64,000 nucleotides of DNA, from contig CAZEMP010000003.1 of the NCBI GenBank assembly GCA_964513515.1, forward strand, positions 62,001 through 126,000, given 5' to 3'. Position 1 is the stretch's first letter. Every line of letters starts with the position of its first letter. This stretch comes from Bog-1340 sp964513515. Its GTDB lineage: Bacteria; Patescibacteriota; Minisyncoccia; Phycocordibacterales; GWA1-40-21. The notes beneath the pieces were generated by a model that saw nothing but the letters and a program-made list of their open reading frames with translations, was not told the DNA's origin and made no database searches. Below are positions 17,485 through 26,904 of the stretch, in pieces. The position numbers and the translations under genes are program-made.

Positions 17485-19389
17485 ATGGAACAAGTGAACG
17501 ATAATTTAGATACACCTCAAACGTCTAAATTTATAAAGTGGTATTTATTAGCCTCAATTATATTTTCTTTTACACAAATAATTCTGAATCTCTTTTTTTA
17601 TTATCATAAAGTTCCTAGTTTTTTAATGATTTTATGGTACACAATAAATTTTATATGGTTAGTTTTTAATATAGTTACTATCACGATAATATTTGTAAAG
17701 AAATTTAAAAAGAAGTATCTTGTTGTTCCAATTCTATATTTCTTAGAAAATCTTATTATTCCAATTGCAGTGATTGTAGCTACTATATTATACATTAATT
17801 TTTTAGGCATTGTTGAGCTAACTAATAATGAAACATTACTAATTGCTATCACAATTTCTTCAGTTTTTTATTTAGGAATGACAATACTATCATGTCTGTT
17901 TATTTTTACATTACAAAAAAATAGTTTATTGTTATGGATAATCGGAGGAGTTGCTTTAGTATCTGTGGTTACGATTATTTTCCCGGTAATAAAATATTTT
18001 TCAAAGGATATAAATCAAGAGAAAAAATATATTCAAACATCGGTAGAGACTATAAAAAGATCTTTGGCTGGTCCATCTCCAACTAAAAAAGATTGGGCAA
18101 TTTATACAAATTTAGATTATAAATTTTCTATCGAGTATCCATGGGAATATGAAGCAGAAAATTATTATCCAGGTGGTACTTATATGAGTACATATGAAAT
18201 TAATACCATAGATCTACCCACATTGGATCCAGATAAGAAAATTTACCTTACTTTAATGACTTTCAGTGATACAAGTGTAAATGATTACAAAAAAAATTGG
18301 GAATATGTTGGTGGCAAACCAGAGGAGCTTCGTTTTTATTATTCACTCCCAAAAATGCGAGAGGCAATCACTTTATCTTTAGGACAATCTTGCCAGGTAT
18401 TAGATGAAAATAATATTCGTTATTCAGAAGCGCCAAGTCGTCCTTGTACGGTGACTTCGATAGATGGACAAGTAGCACTTCAGATTATGCCAGCCCCATA
18501 TTCTATTGATACTTATATAACTTACTTTATTCCAAGGGAAGATTCGATGTGGTTAGAAATTCGTAAGATTCCAAGTAGTTACAGTGATGAAGTAATGAAT
18601 ACCCTAAAACTTGAATCATTAACAGCATCTCAAAATGTACAACAGTTAATTCAGCCGGTTTTAGTAAAAGATTTACAAGAAGAAACTTTAAAACAATTGG
18701 GGTGGTCATGGTATGGCCCAACTCCTGTTTATGGTTCCATTTTAGATTGGGCTGATATAAACACTCTTGAAATATACAAAGGTACTCCGTATGTTAAAGA
18801 TAAAAATGGAGTATATAGTTCATATTTTGGTGGAATATCAAGAATGGAAGGAGCTGATCCAAATACATTTATTGTTTATAGTTATGAACTTGCAAAAGAC
18901 AAAAATCATATCTACATTACTGGAGTAACAGAATATCCTCAGGATCTAGATGTGCCAACATTTCAAAAAGTTGGTGCGAATTATTTTAAAGATAAAAACT
19001 TAGTTTATTTAGGAGATGTAATTTTTGAAAAAAAATACAACCAGTTATCACATTGGCGTCTAGAAAAAATTTTGGAATTACATGCACCAACTTTTCAATA
19101 TTTGAATATTTGTGGTTGTGTTGAAAAATCTTGTACTTTTTACACTAAAGATAAACAAGGTGTGTATTGTGGTTATGATAATAATTTTGAAAAAATTCAA
19201 GGAGCAGATTCTTCGACCTTTGAGTATGTCGAATCATATTCTCCAGGTGAAATGTTAAATTCTGGTATCGCAAAGGATAAATTTTGTGTATATAACGGTG
19301 GCGAAAAAGTTGTTGATGCAAATAATGTATGTATAAATCCTAGTACCTGTACAAGTGATAATTTGGTCGCCGGCTGTGGATTAAAATAA
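17485..19389 (+). CDS. Membrane-anchored DKNYY-repeat protein
   Basis: Unknown role, envelope location. About five hydrophobic helices fill residues 20-175 (e.g. YLLASIIFSFTQIILNLFFY, LLLWIIGGVALVSVVTIIF). A large polar C-terminal region of about 450 residues follows, presumably outside the cell. From about residue 430 there are repeated units of DKN.YY/DKNGVYY type (KDKNGVYSSYFGGI, KDKNHIYITGV, KDKNLVYLGDV, KDKQGVYCGYD) separated by ADxxTF, the pattern of the DKNYY family. The repeat region also has many cysteines near the end (CGCVEKSC, CINPSTC). The gene is flanked by a duplication of the helicase tail, so it looks inserted. TATAAT at 17471-17476 predicts a leaderless message. Confidence 0.8.
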   Translation: MEQVNDNLDTPQTSKFIKWYLLASIIFSFTQIILNLFFYYHKVPSFLMILWYTINFIWLVFNIVTITIIFVKKFKKKYLVVPILYFLENLIIPIAVIVATILYINFLGIVELTNNETLLIAITISSVFYLGMTILSCLFIFTLQKNSLLLWIIGGVALVSVVTIIFPVIKYFSKDINQEKKYIQTSVETIKRSLAGPSPTKKDWAIYTNLDYKFSIEYPWEYEAENYYPGGTYMSTYEINTIDLPTLDPDKKIYLTLMTFSDTSVNDYKKNWEYVGGKPEELRFYYSLPKMREAITLSLGQSCQVLDENNIRYSEAPSRPCTVTSIDGQVALQIMPAPYSIDTYITYFIPREDSMWLEIRKIPSSYSDEVMNTLKLESLTASQNVQQLIQPVLVKDLQEETLKQLGWSWYGPTPVYGSILDWADINTLEIYKGTPYVKDKNGVYSSYFGGISRMEGADPNTFIVYSYELAKDKNHIYITGVTEYPQDLDVPTFQKVGANYFKDKNLVYLGDVIFEKKYNQLSHWRLEKILELHAPTFQYLNICGCVEKSCTFYTKDKQGVYCGYDNNFEKIQGADSSTFEYVESYSPGEMLNSGIAKDKFCVYNGGEKVVDANNVCINPSTCTSDNLVAGCGLK

Positions 19390-19410
19390 ATTATTACTGT
19401 CACCTCTTAA

Positions 19411-19452
19411 GAGTTGAGAATTGTAAGACTTTTTGTGAAGAGGAATTTATAA
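19411..19452 (+). repeat. Direct repeat, right copy (remnant of helicase 3' end)
   Basis: GAGTTGAGAATTGTAAGACT and onward matches the last codons of the helicase (ELRIVRLFVKRNL and a stop) in the same reading order. It is a non-functional remnant. Confidence 0.85.
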
Positions 19453-19461
19453 TTAAATAAA

Positions 19462-19524
19462 AAGAGACCCGCCGTCTGCTCATAGTCGTAGATATTTTCC
19501 TTGACTAGATAGCGCGGCGGGCCT
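19462..19524 (-). terminator. Terminator-like hairpin of the small minus-strand gene
   Basis: Arms GACCCGCCG and CGGCGGGCC with a long 30-40 nt loop. Runs of T lie on both sides (CTTTTTATTT on the minus strand). Confidence 0.6.
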
Positions 19525-19527
19525 TTT

Positions 19528-19797
19528 TTACTTTTTTGAGAACAGGAGGATGTCGGCATATTCGCCTTTTTTCTCCTCCGATTTCGGGCAGTCATGCCAG
19601 AAACCGGCATGTTTATATCCCAAAGGTGCTTCATCGGGACCAGGGCTCTCCACATTGTTAAGGCATCTTGCTGTTCTCGTGACAAACGTCCGGTGGCCTT
19701 TTGAGATCAGCGTTTTGATCTTGGCCAACATCGCTCTTGCCTTGGCGGGGCTTTTGGGAAACTGCACTCCAACCAAGATGCTCTCTGACTCAGACAT
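19528..19797 (-). CDS. Orphan protein, 89 residues
   Basis: Unrecognised (MSESESILVGVQFPKSPAKA...HDCPKSEEKKGEYADILLF). It has a basic middle (KIKTLISKGHRTFVTRTARC) and a YKHAGFWHDCP block with His and Cys that could bind metal. I start at the ATG at 19797 because AAGGAGGTG, an almost perfect Shine-Dalgarno sequence, lies seven bases before it. Codon use is clearly more GC-rich than the helicase and phosphoketolase on either side. With its own promoter and terminator it belongs to the set of self-contained orphan genes. Confidence 0.7.
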   Translation of the reverse strand: MSESESILVGVQFPKSPAKARAMLAKIKTLISKGHRTFVTRTARCLNNVESPGPDEAPLGYKHAGFWHDCPKSEEKKGEYADILLFSKK

Positions 19798-19822
19798 ATA
19801 CACCTCCTTGAGTTCTTTAAAA

Positions 19823-19852
19823 ATACTACTTTATTACTAAACTTTTGTCTAT
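19823..19852 (-). promoter_or_regulatory. Promoter of the 89-residue orphan gene
   Basis: On the minus strand, TAGACA (19852-19847), an 18-nt spacer and TAGTAT (19828-19823). Confidence 0.45.
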
Positions 19853-19907
19853 CGAATGATTTTTTATAATTTCTTATATAACAAATCTTTTGCTATAATA
19901 CTCTAAT

Positions 19908-22256
19908 ATGGAACAAGAATTGGAGAATATTAAAAAGTATGTTCGCGCAGCGAACTATCTTTCTGTTGGTCAGATCTATTTACAAAATAATTTTCTATTA
20001 AAGGACAAATTAAAATTTGATGACATCAAGACTAGACTTTTAGGACATTGGGGAACATGTCCAGGTGTTAATTTTACATATGGCTGTTTAAACAATTTGA
20101 TCATAAAAACAAATGCAAATATGATGTTTGTGCTCGGTCCAGGTCATGGTTTTCCTGCGATACAGTCAAACGTATTTTTAGAAGGAACTCTCAGTAAATA
20201 TTATAAAGAAGCAGAGAAGAATGAATCTGGTATAGCTTATATTACAAAGAATTTTAGCTGGCCTTATGGTTTTCCTAGCCACTCTAGTCCGGCAACCCCC
20301 GGGGTTATTCTTGAGGGAGGAGAGCTAGGATACTCACTTTCTACTTCATACGGAGCAGTTTTGGACAATCCAGACCTTATTGTAGCATGTCTTGTTGGTG
20401 ATGGTGAAGCAGAGACAGCGGCTCTTGCTACATCATGGCATTTGAATAAATTTATTGATCCAGCAAAAAACGGTGTCGTACTTCCTATACTTCATTTAAA
20501 TGGATACAAAATTTCTGGGCCAACTATCTTTGGAAGAATGAAAAATTCAGATCTCAAATCTTTATTTAAAGGTTATGGTTACGAGCCCATTATTGTGGAA
20601 GGACATTCTGATAAAGTGTATGAGAAAATGGTAAAGGCACTAGACGAAGCCTATGCATCAATAAAAGCAATTCAAAAAGAGGCAAGAGAGAATCCGGATA
20701 AGCCACGAGAAGATTATTACAGATTTCCAATGATTGTTTTAAAAACTCCTAAAGGTTGGACCGGTATTAAGAGTTTGAAGGATGAAAAAATCGAGGGGAA
20801 CTTTTTGTCTCATCAGGTTGTGGGTAAAGAAATGAAAACTGACAAAACTGAATTGAAAGCTTTGAATAAATGGATGAGATCTTATAAGTTTGATGAACTT
20901 TTTGATTCAACAAATGGTTTTATAAAAGATATTGAAGATAACATTCCAAAAGAAGGTTATAGAATGGGAGACAATCAAGTTGCATTTGGTATTAAAAAAG
21001 GGGATCGCTCTCGAGATTTAAATTTACCAAAACCAGAAGACTTTGAGACAAAAGTCGGAGATACTGCTGGCTCAATGTACAAAATCGGCGCATATTTTGC
21101 AGAGGTAGTAAAATTAAATCAAGAAAAAAGAAACTTTAGATTATTCTCACCAGACGAGACATATTCAAATCGTCTTCAAGATATGTTTAAGTACACAACT
21201 CGTGCATTCACAGGAAAACTTGAGTCATGGGATAAAGATATGTCACGTGATGGAAGAGTGATAGAAATGCTTTCTGAAAATTCATTACAAGGACTTGCAC
21301 AAGGTTATGTCATAACTGGACGATATGGTGTCTTTGCTTCATATGAATCTTTTCTTGAAATAGTTTCTAGTATGACCGAGCAATATAGCAAGTTTTTAAA
21401 AACAGCCAGAAAGACAGAGTGGCGCGGAGACATACCATCTCTCAATTATATTGTGTCTTCAACTGGATGGAGACAGGAACATAATGGATTCTCACATCAA
21501 AATCCAGGTTTTATAGACGGCTTATTGCAAAAAAATAATGATTTTACGAATGTATATTTTCCAGCCGATGCAAATGAGGCAGTTCTTATAGCTGAAAAAT
21601 GTTTGTCTTCCAAGAACGAAATAAATGTAATTGTTGCGGAGAAAACCTTTGAACCAACATGGCTTACAATGCAAGAAGCAAAATTGGAAGTTGAAAACGG
21701 TTTATCTGTTTGGAAGTTTGCATCTGACGAGAATCCTGACATTGTAATCGCTGGTTGTGGGCAATATTTAACTAAGGAAGCTCTAGCCGCAGTTCAATTA
21801 TTAAAAGAGGAAGTTGATAATGCAAAAATACGATTTATAAATATTGTAGAGCTTTCTCCAAACAGTGTTGGACATTCAAAGCGGATTACTCAATCAGAGT
21901 TTGAAAAATATTTTACAAAAGATAAACCGGTTATATTTAATTTTCATGGATACCCAGAAACTTTAAAACAAATAATTTTTGATTACCAAAATGCCTTAGG
22001 AAGGATTTCTGTATTTGGATATATGGAAAGTGGATCAACTACGACACCACTTGATCTTCATATAAGAAATAAGACAGATAGATATAGTTTGCTTATAGAA
22101 GCAGTAGAAAAACTATCAAAAAGTGGAGTAGTGGCTCAGGATAAGGCCTTGAAAATAGTAGAGAAGTATAAGCATAAAATAAAAGATCATAAAGATTATA
22201 TTATGAGAGTGGGGGATGATCCAGAAGAAATTTTGAATTGGAAATGGAAGAAGTAG
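19908..22256 (+). CDS. xfp: Xylulose-5-phosphate/fructose-6-phosphate phosphoketolase
   Basis: Thiamine-diphosphate enzyme that cleaves xylulose 5-phosphate or fructose 6-phosphate with phosphate to acetyl phosphate plus a shortened sugar phosphate. The 782 residues match the family throughout: LLGHWGTCPGVNFTYGCLN near residue 45, FVLGPGHGFPA, YGFPSHSSPATPG, the ThDP/Mg site GDGEAETAALATSWHLNKF, HLNGYKISGPTIFGRM, and EHNGFSHQNPGFID late in the protein. GDGEAET is followed by A where most members have G. The acetyl phosphate product is the substrate of the acetate kinase encoded 20 bases downstream, so the pair makes one ATP per acetyl unit. TATAAT at 19894-19899 implies a leaderless mRNA. Confidence 0.96.
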   Translation: MEQELENIKKYVRAANYLSVGQIYLQNNFLLKDKLKFDDIKTRLLGHWGTCPGVNFTYGCLNNLIIKTNANMMFVLGPGHGFPAIQSNVFLEGTLSKYYKEAEKNESGIAYITKNFSWPYGFPSHSSPATPGVILEGGELGYSLSTSYGAVLDNPDLIVACLVGDGEAETAALATSWHLNKFIDPAKNGVVLPILHLNGYKISGPTIFGRMKNSDLKSLFKGYGYEPIIVEGHSDKVYEKMVKALDEAYASIKAIQKEARENPDKPREDYYRFPMIVLKTPKGWTGIKSLKDEKIEGNFLSHQVVGKEMKTDKTELKALNKWMRSYKFDELFDSTNGFIKDIEDNIPKEGYRMGDNQVAFGIKKGDRSRDLNLPKPEDFETKVGDTAGSMYKIGAYFAEVVKLNQEKRNFRLFSPDETYSNRLQDMFKYTTRAFTGKLESWDKDMSRDGRVIEMLSENSLQGLAQGYVITGRYGVFASYESFLEIVSSMTEQYSKFLKTARKTEWRGDIPSLNYIVSSTGWRQEHNGFSHQNPGFIDGLLQKNNDFTNVYFPADANEAVLIAEKCLSSKNEINVIVAEKTFEPTWLTMQEAKLEVENGLSVWKFASDENPDIVIAGCGQYLTKEALAAVQLLKEEVDNAKIRFINIVELSPNSVGHSKRITQSEFEKYFTKDKPVIFNFHGYPETLKQIIFDYQNALGRISVFGYMESGSTTTPLDLHIRNKTDRYSLLIEAVEKLSKSGVVAQDKALKIVEKYKHKIKDHKDYIMRVGDDPEEILNWKWKK

Positions 22257-22276
22257 TAAAAAGTTTTGTCTAAAAT

Positions 22277-23458
22277 ATGAATAAATACTTAATTGTAAAT
22301 ACAGGCTCTGTTTCTGCAAAATACGCAATATATTCTGAAAAATCAGAGTTATTTTTTGGACACTTTGAAATAGAAGTTGGTAAAGCAATAGCTACTTTTT
22401 ATAAAGATGGAGATAAATCAAAATCGGAAACTATAAGTATAAGTGATCAAATATTTAAAAATTCTTTAGAATTTTTTATTGATGAAGCTATAAAAAATAA
22501 TATTATAAAAAGTAAGAATGATATTTTTTCTATAGGTATTAGAATAGTTTCTCCAGGAACTTATTTTCAATCTGATAGAATTATTGATACTTCTTTTATA
22601 TTGAAAATAACGAAAGAAAAAGATGAAGCGCCACGCCATATACCAGGTACTTTAAGAGAAATAGGCGAGATAAGAAAAATTTTTAAAGTGACCCCTATTA
22701 TCGGTATATCAGATAGTGCTTTTCATAATAATGTTCCAGATTTTGTTAAACACTATGCAATACCAAAGAAAATAGCAAAAGACTTGGACATATATCATTT
22801 TGGATATCACGGTATTTCAATAAGGTCCATCATTAAGAAATTATCAAGTAAAAAGAAACTTCCTAAAAGGATAGTCGTCTGTCATCTCGGTGGTGGTTTG
22901 AGTGTAGTTGCAGTTCGAGACGGTAAAACTTTTGATACATCAATGGGATATTCGCCTCTTGAGGGTCTTGTAATGTCCACTCGCGTAGGAAATATAGATC
23001 CAGTTGCCGTTATACATCTTGGACAAAAATTAGGTAAAAATAATAAAGAGTTAGAAGCATATTTTAACAATGAATGTGGACTTTTAGGGCTTTCTGGAAA
23101 AAGTTCTGATGTTCGAGATCTGATAGAGCTTGAAAAAGATGGGCATGAGGATTCCAGGCTTGCGCTTGAGAAATTTGTAATGAGTATTAAAAAATATATT
23201 GGTTCATATATTGCAGAAATGGGCGGTATAGATACTTTAGTATTTTCCGGAACGATAGGGGAAAGATCATTTATTATGCGAGATAGGATTTGTGATGGTT
23301 TGGAATCATTGGGAATCAAGATAAACAAAAGAGTAAATAATAAAACAGTTGGTATTGATAGGAAAATAAGCACTTTGTTCTCAAAAGTTGAAGTTTTAGT
23401 TGTTTGTACAGAAGAGATGAAGGATATGGCAGAAAGATTAAATCAGTTTAAAGTATAA
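22277..23458 (+). CDS. ackA: Acetate kinase, divergent
   Basis: Converts acetyl phosphate plus ADP to acetate plus ATP. The acetokinase fold signatures are present but altered: YLIVNTGSVSAKYAIYS for the usual N-GSSSLK start, FGYHGISIRSI for the RYGFHGTSH block, VCHLGGGLSVVAVRDGK for HLGNGAS, DTSMGYSPLEGLVMSTRVGNIDP for the DTSMGFTPLEG...RSGDIDP block, and LVFSGTIGERSFIMR near the end. Asp and Arg positions in these blocks are retained. It lies just after phosphoketolase and probably shares its transcript, ending at the terminator at 23487. Confidence 0.92.
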   Translation: MNKYLIVNTGSVSAKYAIYSEKSELFFGHFEIEVGKAIATFYKDGDKSKSETISISDQIFKNSLEFFIDEAIKNNIIKSKNDIFSIGIRIVSPGTYFQSDRIIDTSFILKITKEKDEAPRHIPGTLREIGEIRKIFKVTPIIGISDSAFHNNVPDFVKHYAIPKKIAKDLDIYHFGYHGISIRSIIKKLSSKKKLPKRIVVCHLGGGLSVVAVRDGKTFDTSMGYSPLEGLVMSTRVGNIDPVAVIHLGQKLGKNNKELEAYFNNECGLLGLSGKSSDVRDLIELEKDGHEDSRLALEKFVMSIKKYIGSYIAEMGGIDTLVFSGTIGERSFIMRDRICDGLESLGIKINKRVNNKTVGIDRKISTLFSKVEVLVVCTEEMKDMAERLNQFKV

Positions 23459-23486
23459 GTATATAGTTTAAATAAAATATAAATAA

Positions 23487-23532
23487 CAAAATACTCACTC
23501 AGAGGCTTTGCCACTAAGTGAGTATTTTGTTT
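23487..23532. terminator. Bidirectional terminator between ackA and the facing gene
   Basis: ACAAAATACTCACT and AGTGAGTATTTTGT around a 15-nt loop. A T-run occurs on both strands, so it can end ackA and the minus-strand gene at 23556. Confidence 0.8.
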
Positions 23533-23555
23533 AAAAAGTCATTACTACAAACTAC

Positions 23556-23849
23556 TTAATAAGATGTAGCAATTCTCTTCATCATTTCTATTTCAAGAGC
23601 GTTCAATTTTTCTATAGAAATATGATGAACATTCATATGTTGTCTCATGTATTGTAGACCTTTTACTAATTCATTTGTATCTATACCGGCATCTTTATAT
23701 TTTTCCTCACTCATATCACCTCTAAAAATTCCCTCGACTATATCCAGTTCTTTTGTGGTAAATCGATGAGTACTATAAAGTGTACTTCTAACTTTTTTCC
23801 ACTCCTCTTTTGTTACTCTTGGTTTTGGACTATCAAAAAATATTCCCAT
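23556..23849 (-). CDS. Hypothetical protein, 97 residues
   Basis: Unrecognised soluble protein, helical and charged (MGIFFDSPKPRVTKEEWKKVRSTLYSTHRFTTKELDIVEGIFRGDM...). The first half may be a small DNA- or protein-binding helical unit, but no motif decides this. It converges on ackA across a shared terminator. Codon use is like the core genes. Confidence 0.6.
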   Translation of the reverse strand: MGIFFDSPKPRVTKEEWKKVRSTLYSTHRFTTKELDIVEGIFRGDMSEEKYKDAGIDTNELVKGLQYMRQHMNVHHISIEKLNALEIEMMKRIATSY

Positions 23850-23991
23850 AATTTAAATGTAAAGTTAAAAATGAAAAATGTAAAAATAAAATCATTTTAT
23901 ATCATCACAATTACTTGATATTGTATCATTTATAAAATACAAATCAAAAGGTTGGTTTTTCCTTATACTTATACTAAATACTTATACTACT

Positions 23992-25092
23992 TTACTGATA
24001 TTGAATATATATCGGTTGAGGAGTGAGCTCTAGTATTTCTTCTGGAGCCATCATTCCAAGACTCGGTTTCCATAGATCGTTTCTATAAAAGAGTTTAAAC
24101 CCAGTAAATTGTACTGGTTCTTTATAAATATATTTTTTATATGAACTTAATTTATCAGATTTTTGACCCCATCCATCCATATGCATGACTATTTGTACTT
24201 CGGGCACAGTTTTTATAAGTTTATAGTTAGTGACCATCTCTTGTAAGTAGCGATGTATGATAAAAATTTTTGGTGTAAGATTATTTTCTTTTACTAATTG
24301 TGCTAAATAATCAGTAGCATAATTTATCTCCTCCGCATCATAATTTCCAACATGAATTCCTGGAAGTCTCCCATTTTTCATGGAAAATTCAGGATCTATA
24401 GCCAAATGTACTTGAGGCATTTTTAAATATTTTTCCAACAATGGTAGTTCTTCCTGAATTGTACTTTGACCTATTTGTATATCAAGAAAAACAATAGCAT
24501 TTATTTTTTCAGCCATTGTCAATATTTTATTTATTTCAGTTTCTGGCATTCTGAGCCTATATTTTCCTTCTTCACCCGGTCTTGCCTGGGCTGTTACGGC
24601 AATATAATGTAAAGCGGGAACAGCTTGCGTATTTGGATCGGCAATGTTCCATTTTTGCACTTCAGCATCCAATTTTGCCAACATTTCTTCTTCTGGATAT
24701 TCACCAAGTACACCCATAGATTTTGACAGTAAGTTCCCATAGTATGCTATTACTCTTTTAAATGGCAATATTGCTCCAGCATTTGGATAAACAGTTTTTA
24801 CCGGCCATAAAGCAGGCTTTGTAGAAGATGATACTGATGTCGTGCTAACCTTGGTTGTTGTAGTTGAAAACATTGTTGAAGTAGCAATATGTGCAAGCAA
24901 ATTCAACCTCATATCATAATCTTCTTTGTCTAATGGTGGCAATTTTATGACAAAGTTATTTATCAAACGTCCGCTCCCATCTAATTTAAAAGAAATAGTT
25001 TTACTAAAAACAAAACCAGAGAGTATCACCAAAAGTAAAACTACAGAAGTTATATATAGATGAATTTTTTTATTATCAACCACCTTTCTCAT
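23992..25092 (-). CDS. Secreted or membrane-anchored protein of unknown function, 366 residues
   Basis: A short basic N-terminus and one hydrophobic helix (LYITSVVLLLVILSGFVF, residues about 12-29) act as signal anchor. A Thr/Ser-rich linker follows (ATSTMFSTTTTKVSTTSVSS). The ordered domain from about residue 105 begins with RVIAYYGNLLSKSMGVLGEY and contains alternating strand/helix segments (NAIVFLDIQIG, VHLAIDPEFSM, PKIFIIHRYLQEM, VQIVMHMDGWG) that look like a TIM-barrel hydrolase. I cannot name the family or confirm catalytic residues; the Asp/Glu in AIDPEFS and the HMDGWG string are candidates. It is probably exported to the cell surface. Confidence 0.65.
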   Translation of the reverse strand: MRKVVDNKKIHLYITSVVLLLVILSGFVFSKTISFKLDGSGRLINNFVIKLPPLDKEDYDMRLNLLAHIATSTMFSTTTTKVSTTSVSSSTKPALWPVKTVYPNAGAILPFKRVIAYYGNLLSKSMGVLGEYPEEEMLAKLDAEVQKWNIADPNTQAVPALHYIAVTAQARPGEEGKYRLRMPETEINKILTMAEKINAIVFLDIQIGQSTIQEELPLLEKYLKMPQVHLAIDPEFSMKNGRLPGIHVGNYDAEEINYATDYLAQLVKENNLTPKIFIIHRYLQEMVTNYKLIKTVPEVQIVMHMDGWGQKSDKLSSYKKYIYKEPVQFTGFKLFYRNDLWKPSLGMMAPEEILELTPQPIYIQYQ

Positions 25093-25159
25093 GGTTTTAT
25101 TTTAACATAGTAAAACACTCTAACAAAAGTTAGATTAGCAAATTATAAAATTAAATATT

Positions 25160-26377
25160 TCAAAAAATATTTTTCCACCAAGGAATCTTATTATTAATAC
25201 TGTATATTTTTGAATAAGGATTGTTTTTATCAACTAATTGATCAGTAAATATTTTACTAGCAATATAGCTATAGGTGAGACCGTTTCCAGAAAAACCAAA
25301 TGCATAAAAGATATTTTCACCATTTGCCTGCCCGGCCAGGGTTTCACCTATACAAGCTATTTTATTTACTGGTTCTGATATGGATCCGGACCAATGACGT
25401 ACTTCCTCAAAGTCATTATTTTTAAATAATTCTTTCGTATAATCTTTTATAACTTTTGAACCCAGCTCATGATCTATTTTAAGAGCGCTCAAATTGTCGT
25501 TCCCACCAATTATTAGACGGTCAAAATCTGCTTTACTGTCTATCCTAAAATAATGATATGGTTTTAATGTATCCTCATACGTACCTTCACGCATAATATT
25601 TTTAGGAATTTTATATTCCACAACATATGAGCGGTACATATTGTATTTACGCTCGAGATGCGGTGGTTTTCCAAATGGCATATAGGTAGCTGAAAAAACT
25701 TTCTTTGCTTTTATGCCCGGCACATTTTCGATTTCAACAAGAACGCCTTCTTTTTCCTTTTTTAAGTTCAAGACTTTTGCATTTTCAGAAATTATAGCTC
25801 CATTTTTTACAGCTATTTGTGCAAGGGAATTGACATATTTTAATGCATGAAATTTTGCCTGATTAAATATTTCAATATAGCCAAAGCTATTAAATTTTAG
25901 CTTGTTATCCTTTTTATACTCAGCATTTACTCCAAGACTTTTATATTTCTCAGTGAGTTTTAAAAGTAATTTTTCTTCCTTTTTTGAATTTGCATAAATA
26001 TAGTTTGAACAACGTTCAAACTCACACTCTATTTTTTCTGAAATTATTATCTTTTCAATCTCATCAATTGCATTTTGATGAGATTTAAAAATCTCTCGCG
26101 CCGTATCTTTACTATATAAACTAACAAGCTTACTGGGAGCAGTATCTAATATTTGAGTTAAAAATCCTGTGGTTGCGCAAGTAACAAACTCTCCGATCTC
26201 GTTTTTTTCTAGCAGTATAGGATTTATTCCTTCTTTGGCTAATAAGTATGCACTTGTTATACCAGTGATACCACCACCAATTATTAATACGCCAGTTTTA
26301 CTCGGTAGAGAAATAGGTGAGTAAATTGCATGTTCTACACCCTCATGCCATATTTCATAATTTTCCTCACGAATCAT
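25160..26377 (-). CDS. FAD-dependent oxidoreductase (DAO family)
   Basis: Flavoenzyme with an N-terminal Rossmann fold, VLIIGGGITGITSAYLLAKE (GxGxxG-type, from about residue 31), and a C-terminal FAD-closing segment (ENIFYAFGFSGNGLTYSYIASK). The body is like D-amino-acid/sarcosine oxidases and gamma-glutamylputrescine oxidase relatives (CATTGFLTQ, VRHWSGSISE). The C-terminal Rieske domain seen in some relatives is absent. The substrate cannot be read from sequence. I start at the ATG at 26377, which overlaps the stop of the cupredoxin gene by one base (TAATG), so the two are translationally coupled. This suggests a shared redox role at the membrane. Confidence 0.85.
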   Translation of the reverse strand: MIREENYEIWHEGVEHAIYSPISLPSKTGVLIIGGGITGITSAYLLAKEGINPILLEKNEIGEFVTCATTGFLTQILDTAPSKLVSLYSKDTAREIFKSHQNAIDEIEKIIISEKIECEFERCSNYIYANSKKEEKLLLKLTEKYKSLGVNAEYKKDNKLKFNSFGYIEIFNQAKFHALKYVNSLAQIAVKNGAIISENAKVLNLKKEKEGVLVEIENVPGIKAKKVFSATYMPFGKPPHLERKYNMYRSYVVEYKIPKNIMREGTYEDTLKPYHYFRIDSKADFDRLIIGGNDNLSALKIDHELGSKVIKDYTKELFKNNDFEEVRHWSGSISEPVNKIACIGETLAGQANGENIFYAFGFSGNGLTYSYIASKIFTDQLVDKNNPYSKIYSINNKIPWWKNIF

Positions 26378-26868
26378 TATTTTACAATTATCTGAGCTTT
26401 CATAGATGGGTGAATGGAGCAAATATAATCAAATGCTCCGGCTGTATTAAAGGTGAAAGAAAACGTTCCTCCTCTACTCATAACCGGACTTTTAAGCCCA
26501 CTTAAATTATTTCCAACGACATCGTGTGGAGCAGAATCGTTGTTTGTCCAAACAACAGTGTCGCCTTTATTTATAATTAAAGATTTTGGATTAAAAGCAA
26601 AATTAACTATCGATACTTTATACGTTTTTGCTTCCACAATCTCAGTAGTTGGGGCTGGTTCCGTTTCTGTATTCACTACAGGGGTGGTATTTATAGGTGA
26701 TTTCTCTGTTTGTGAATTTTGTGTTTGTTCTTTTGTTAAGGTCTCTGCTTGATCGACAGATGTTTGTCCACCACTCTCTTTTTGAACCTCAGATGGTTTA
26801 ATAAAATAAAGTGCGCCAGAAATAATTATTACAGCAATTAAAACATATATACTAATTTTATTATTCAT
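26377..26868 (-). CDS. Membrane-anchored cupredoxin (plastocyanin/azurin-like)
   Basis: Type 1 copper electron carrier, 163 residues. An N-terminal helix (ISIYVLIAVIIISGALYFI) anchors it outside the membrane. A Thr/Glu/Pro-rich linker runs to about residue 80. The domain starts KVSIVNFAFNPKSLIINKGDTVVWTN. The copper ligands are visible: His in APHDVV, then Cys, His and Met in YICSIHPSMK. It shares the TAATG stop-start overlap with the downstream FAD oxidoreductase and follows a small membrane protein, forming a three-gene minus-strand group. Confidence 0.9.
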   Translation of the reverse strand: MNNKISIYVLIAVIIISGALYFIKPSEVQKESGGQTSVDQAETLTKEQTQNSQTEKSPINTTPVVNTETEPAPTTEIVEAKTYKVSIVNFAFNPKSLIINKGDTVVWTNNDSAPHDVVGNNLSGLKSPVMSRGGTFSFTFNTAGAFDYICSIHPSMKAQIIVK

Positions 26869-26904
26869 TTTTTTAAAATTAATTTTAATAATGTAAACGT
26901 AAAC

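Noticed and set aside
19407..19685. Second minus-strand frame overlapping the 89-residue gene
   Set aside because: It runs through the terminator hairpin and the helicase-tail remnant. The other frame has the AAGGAGGTG site.
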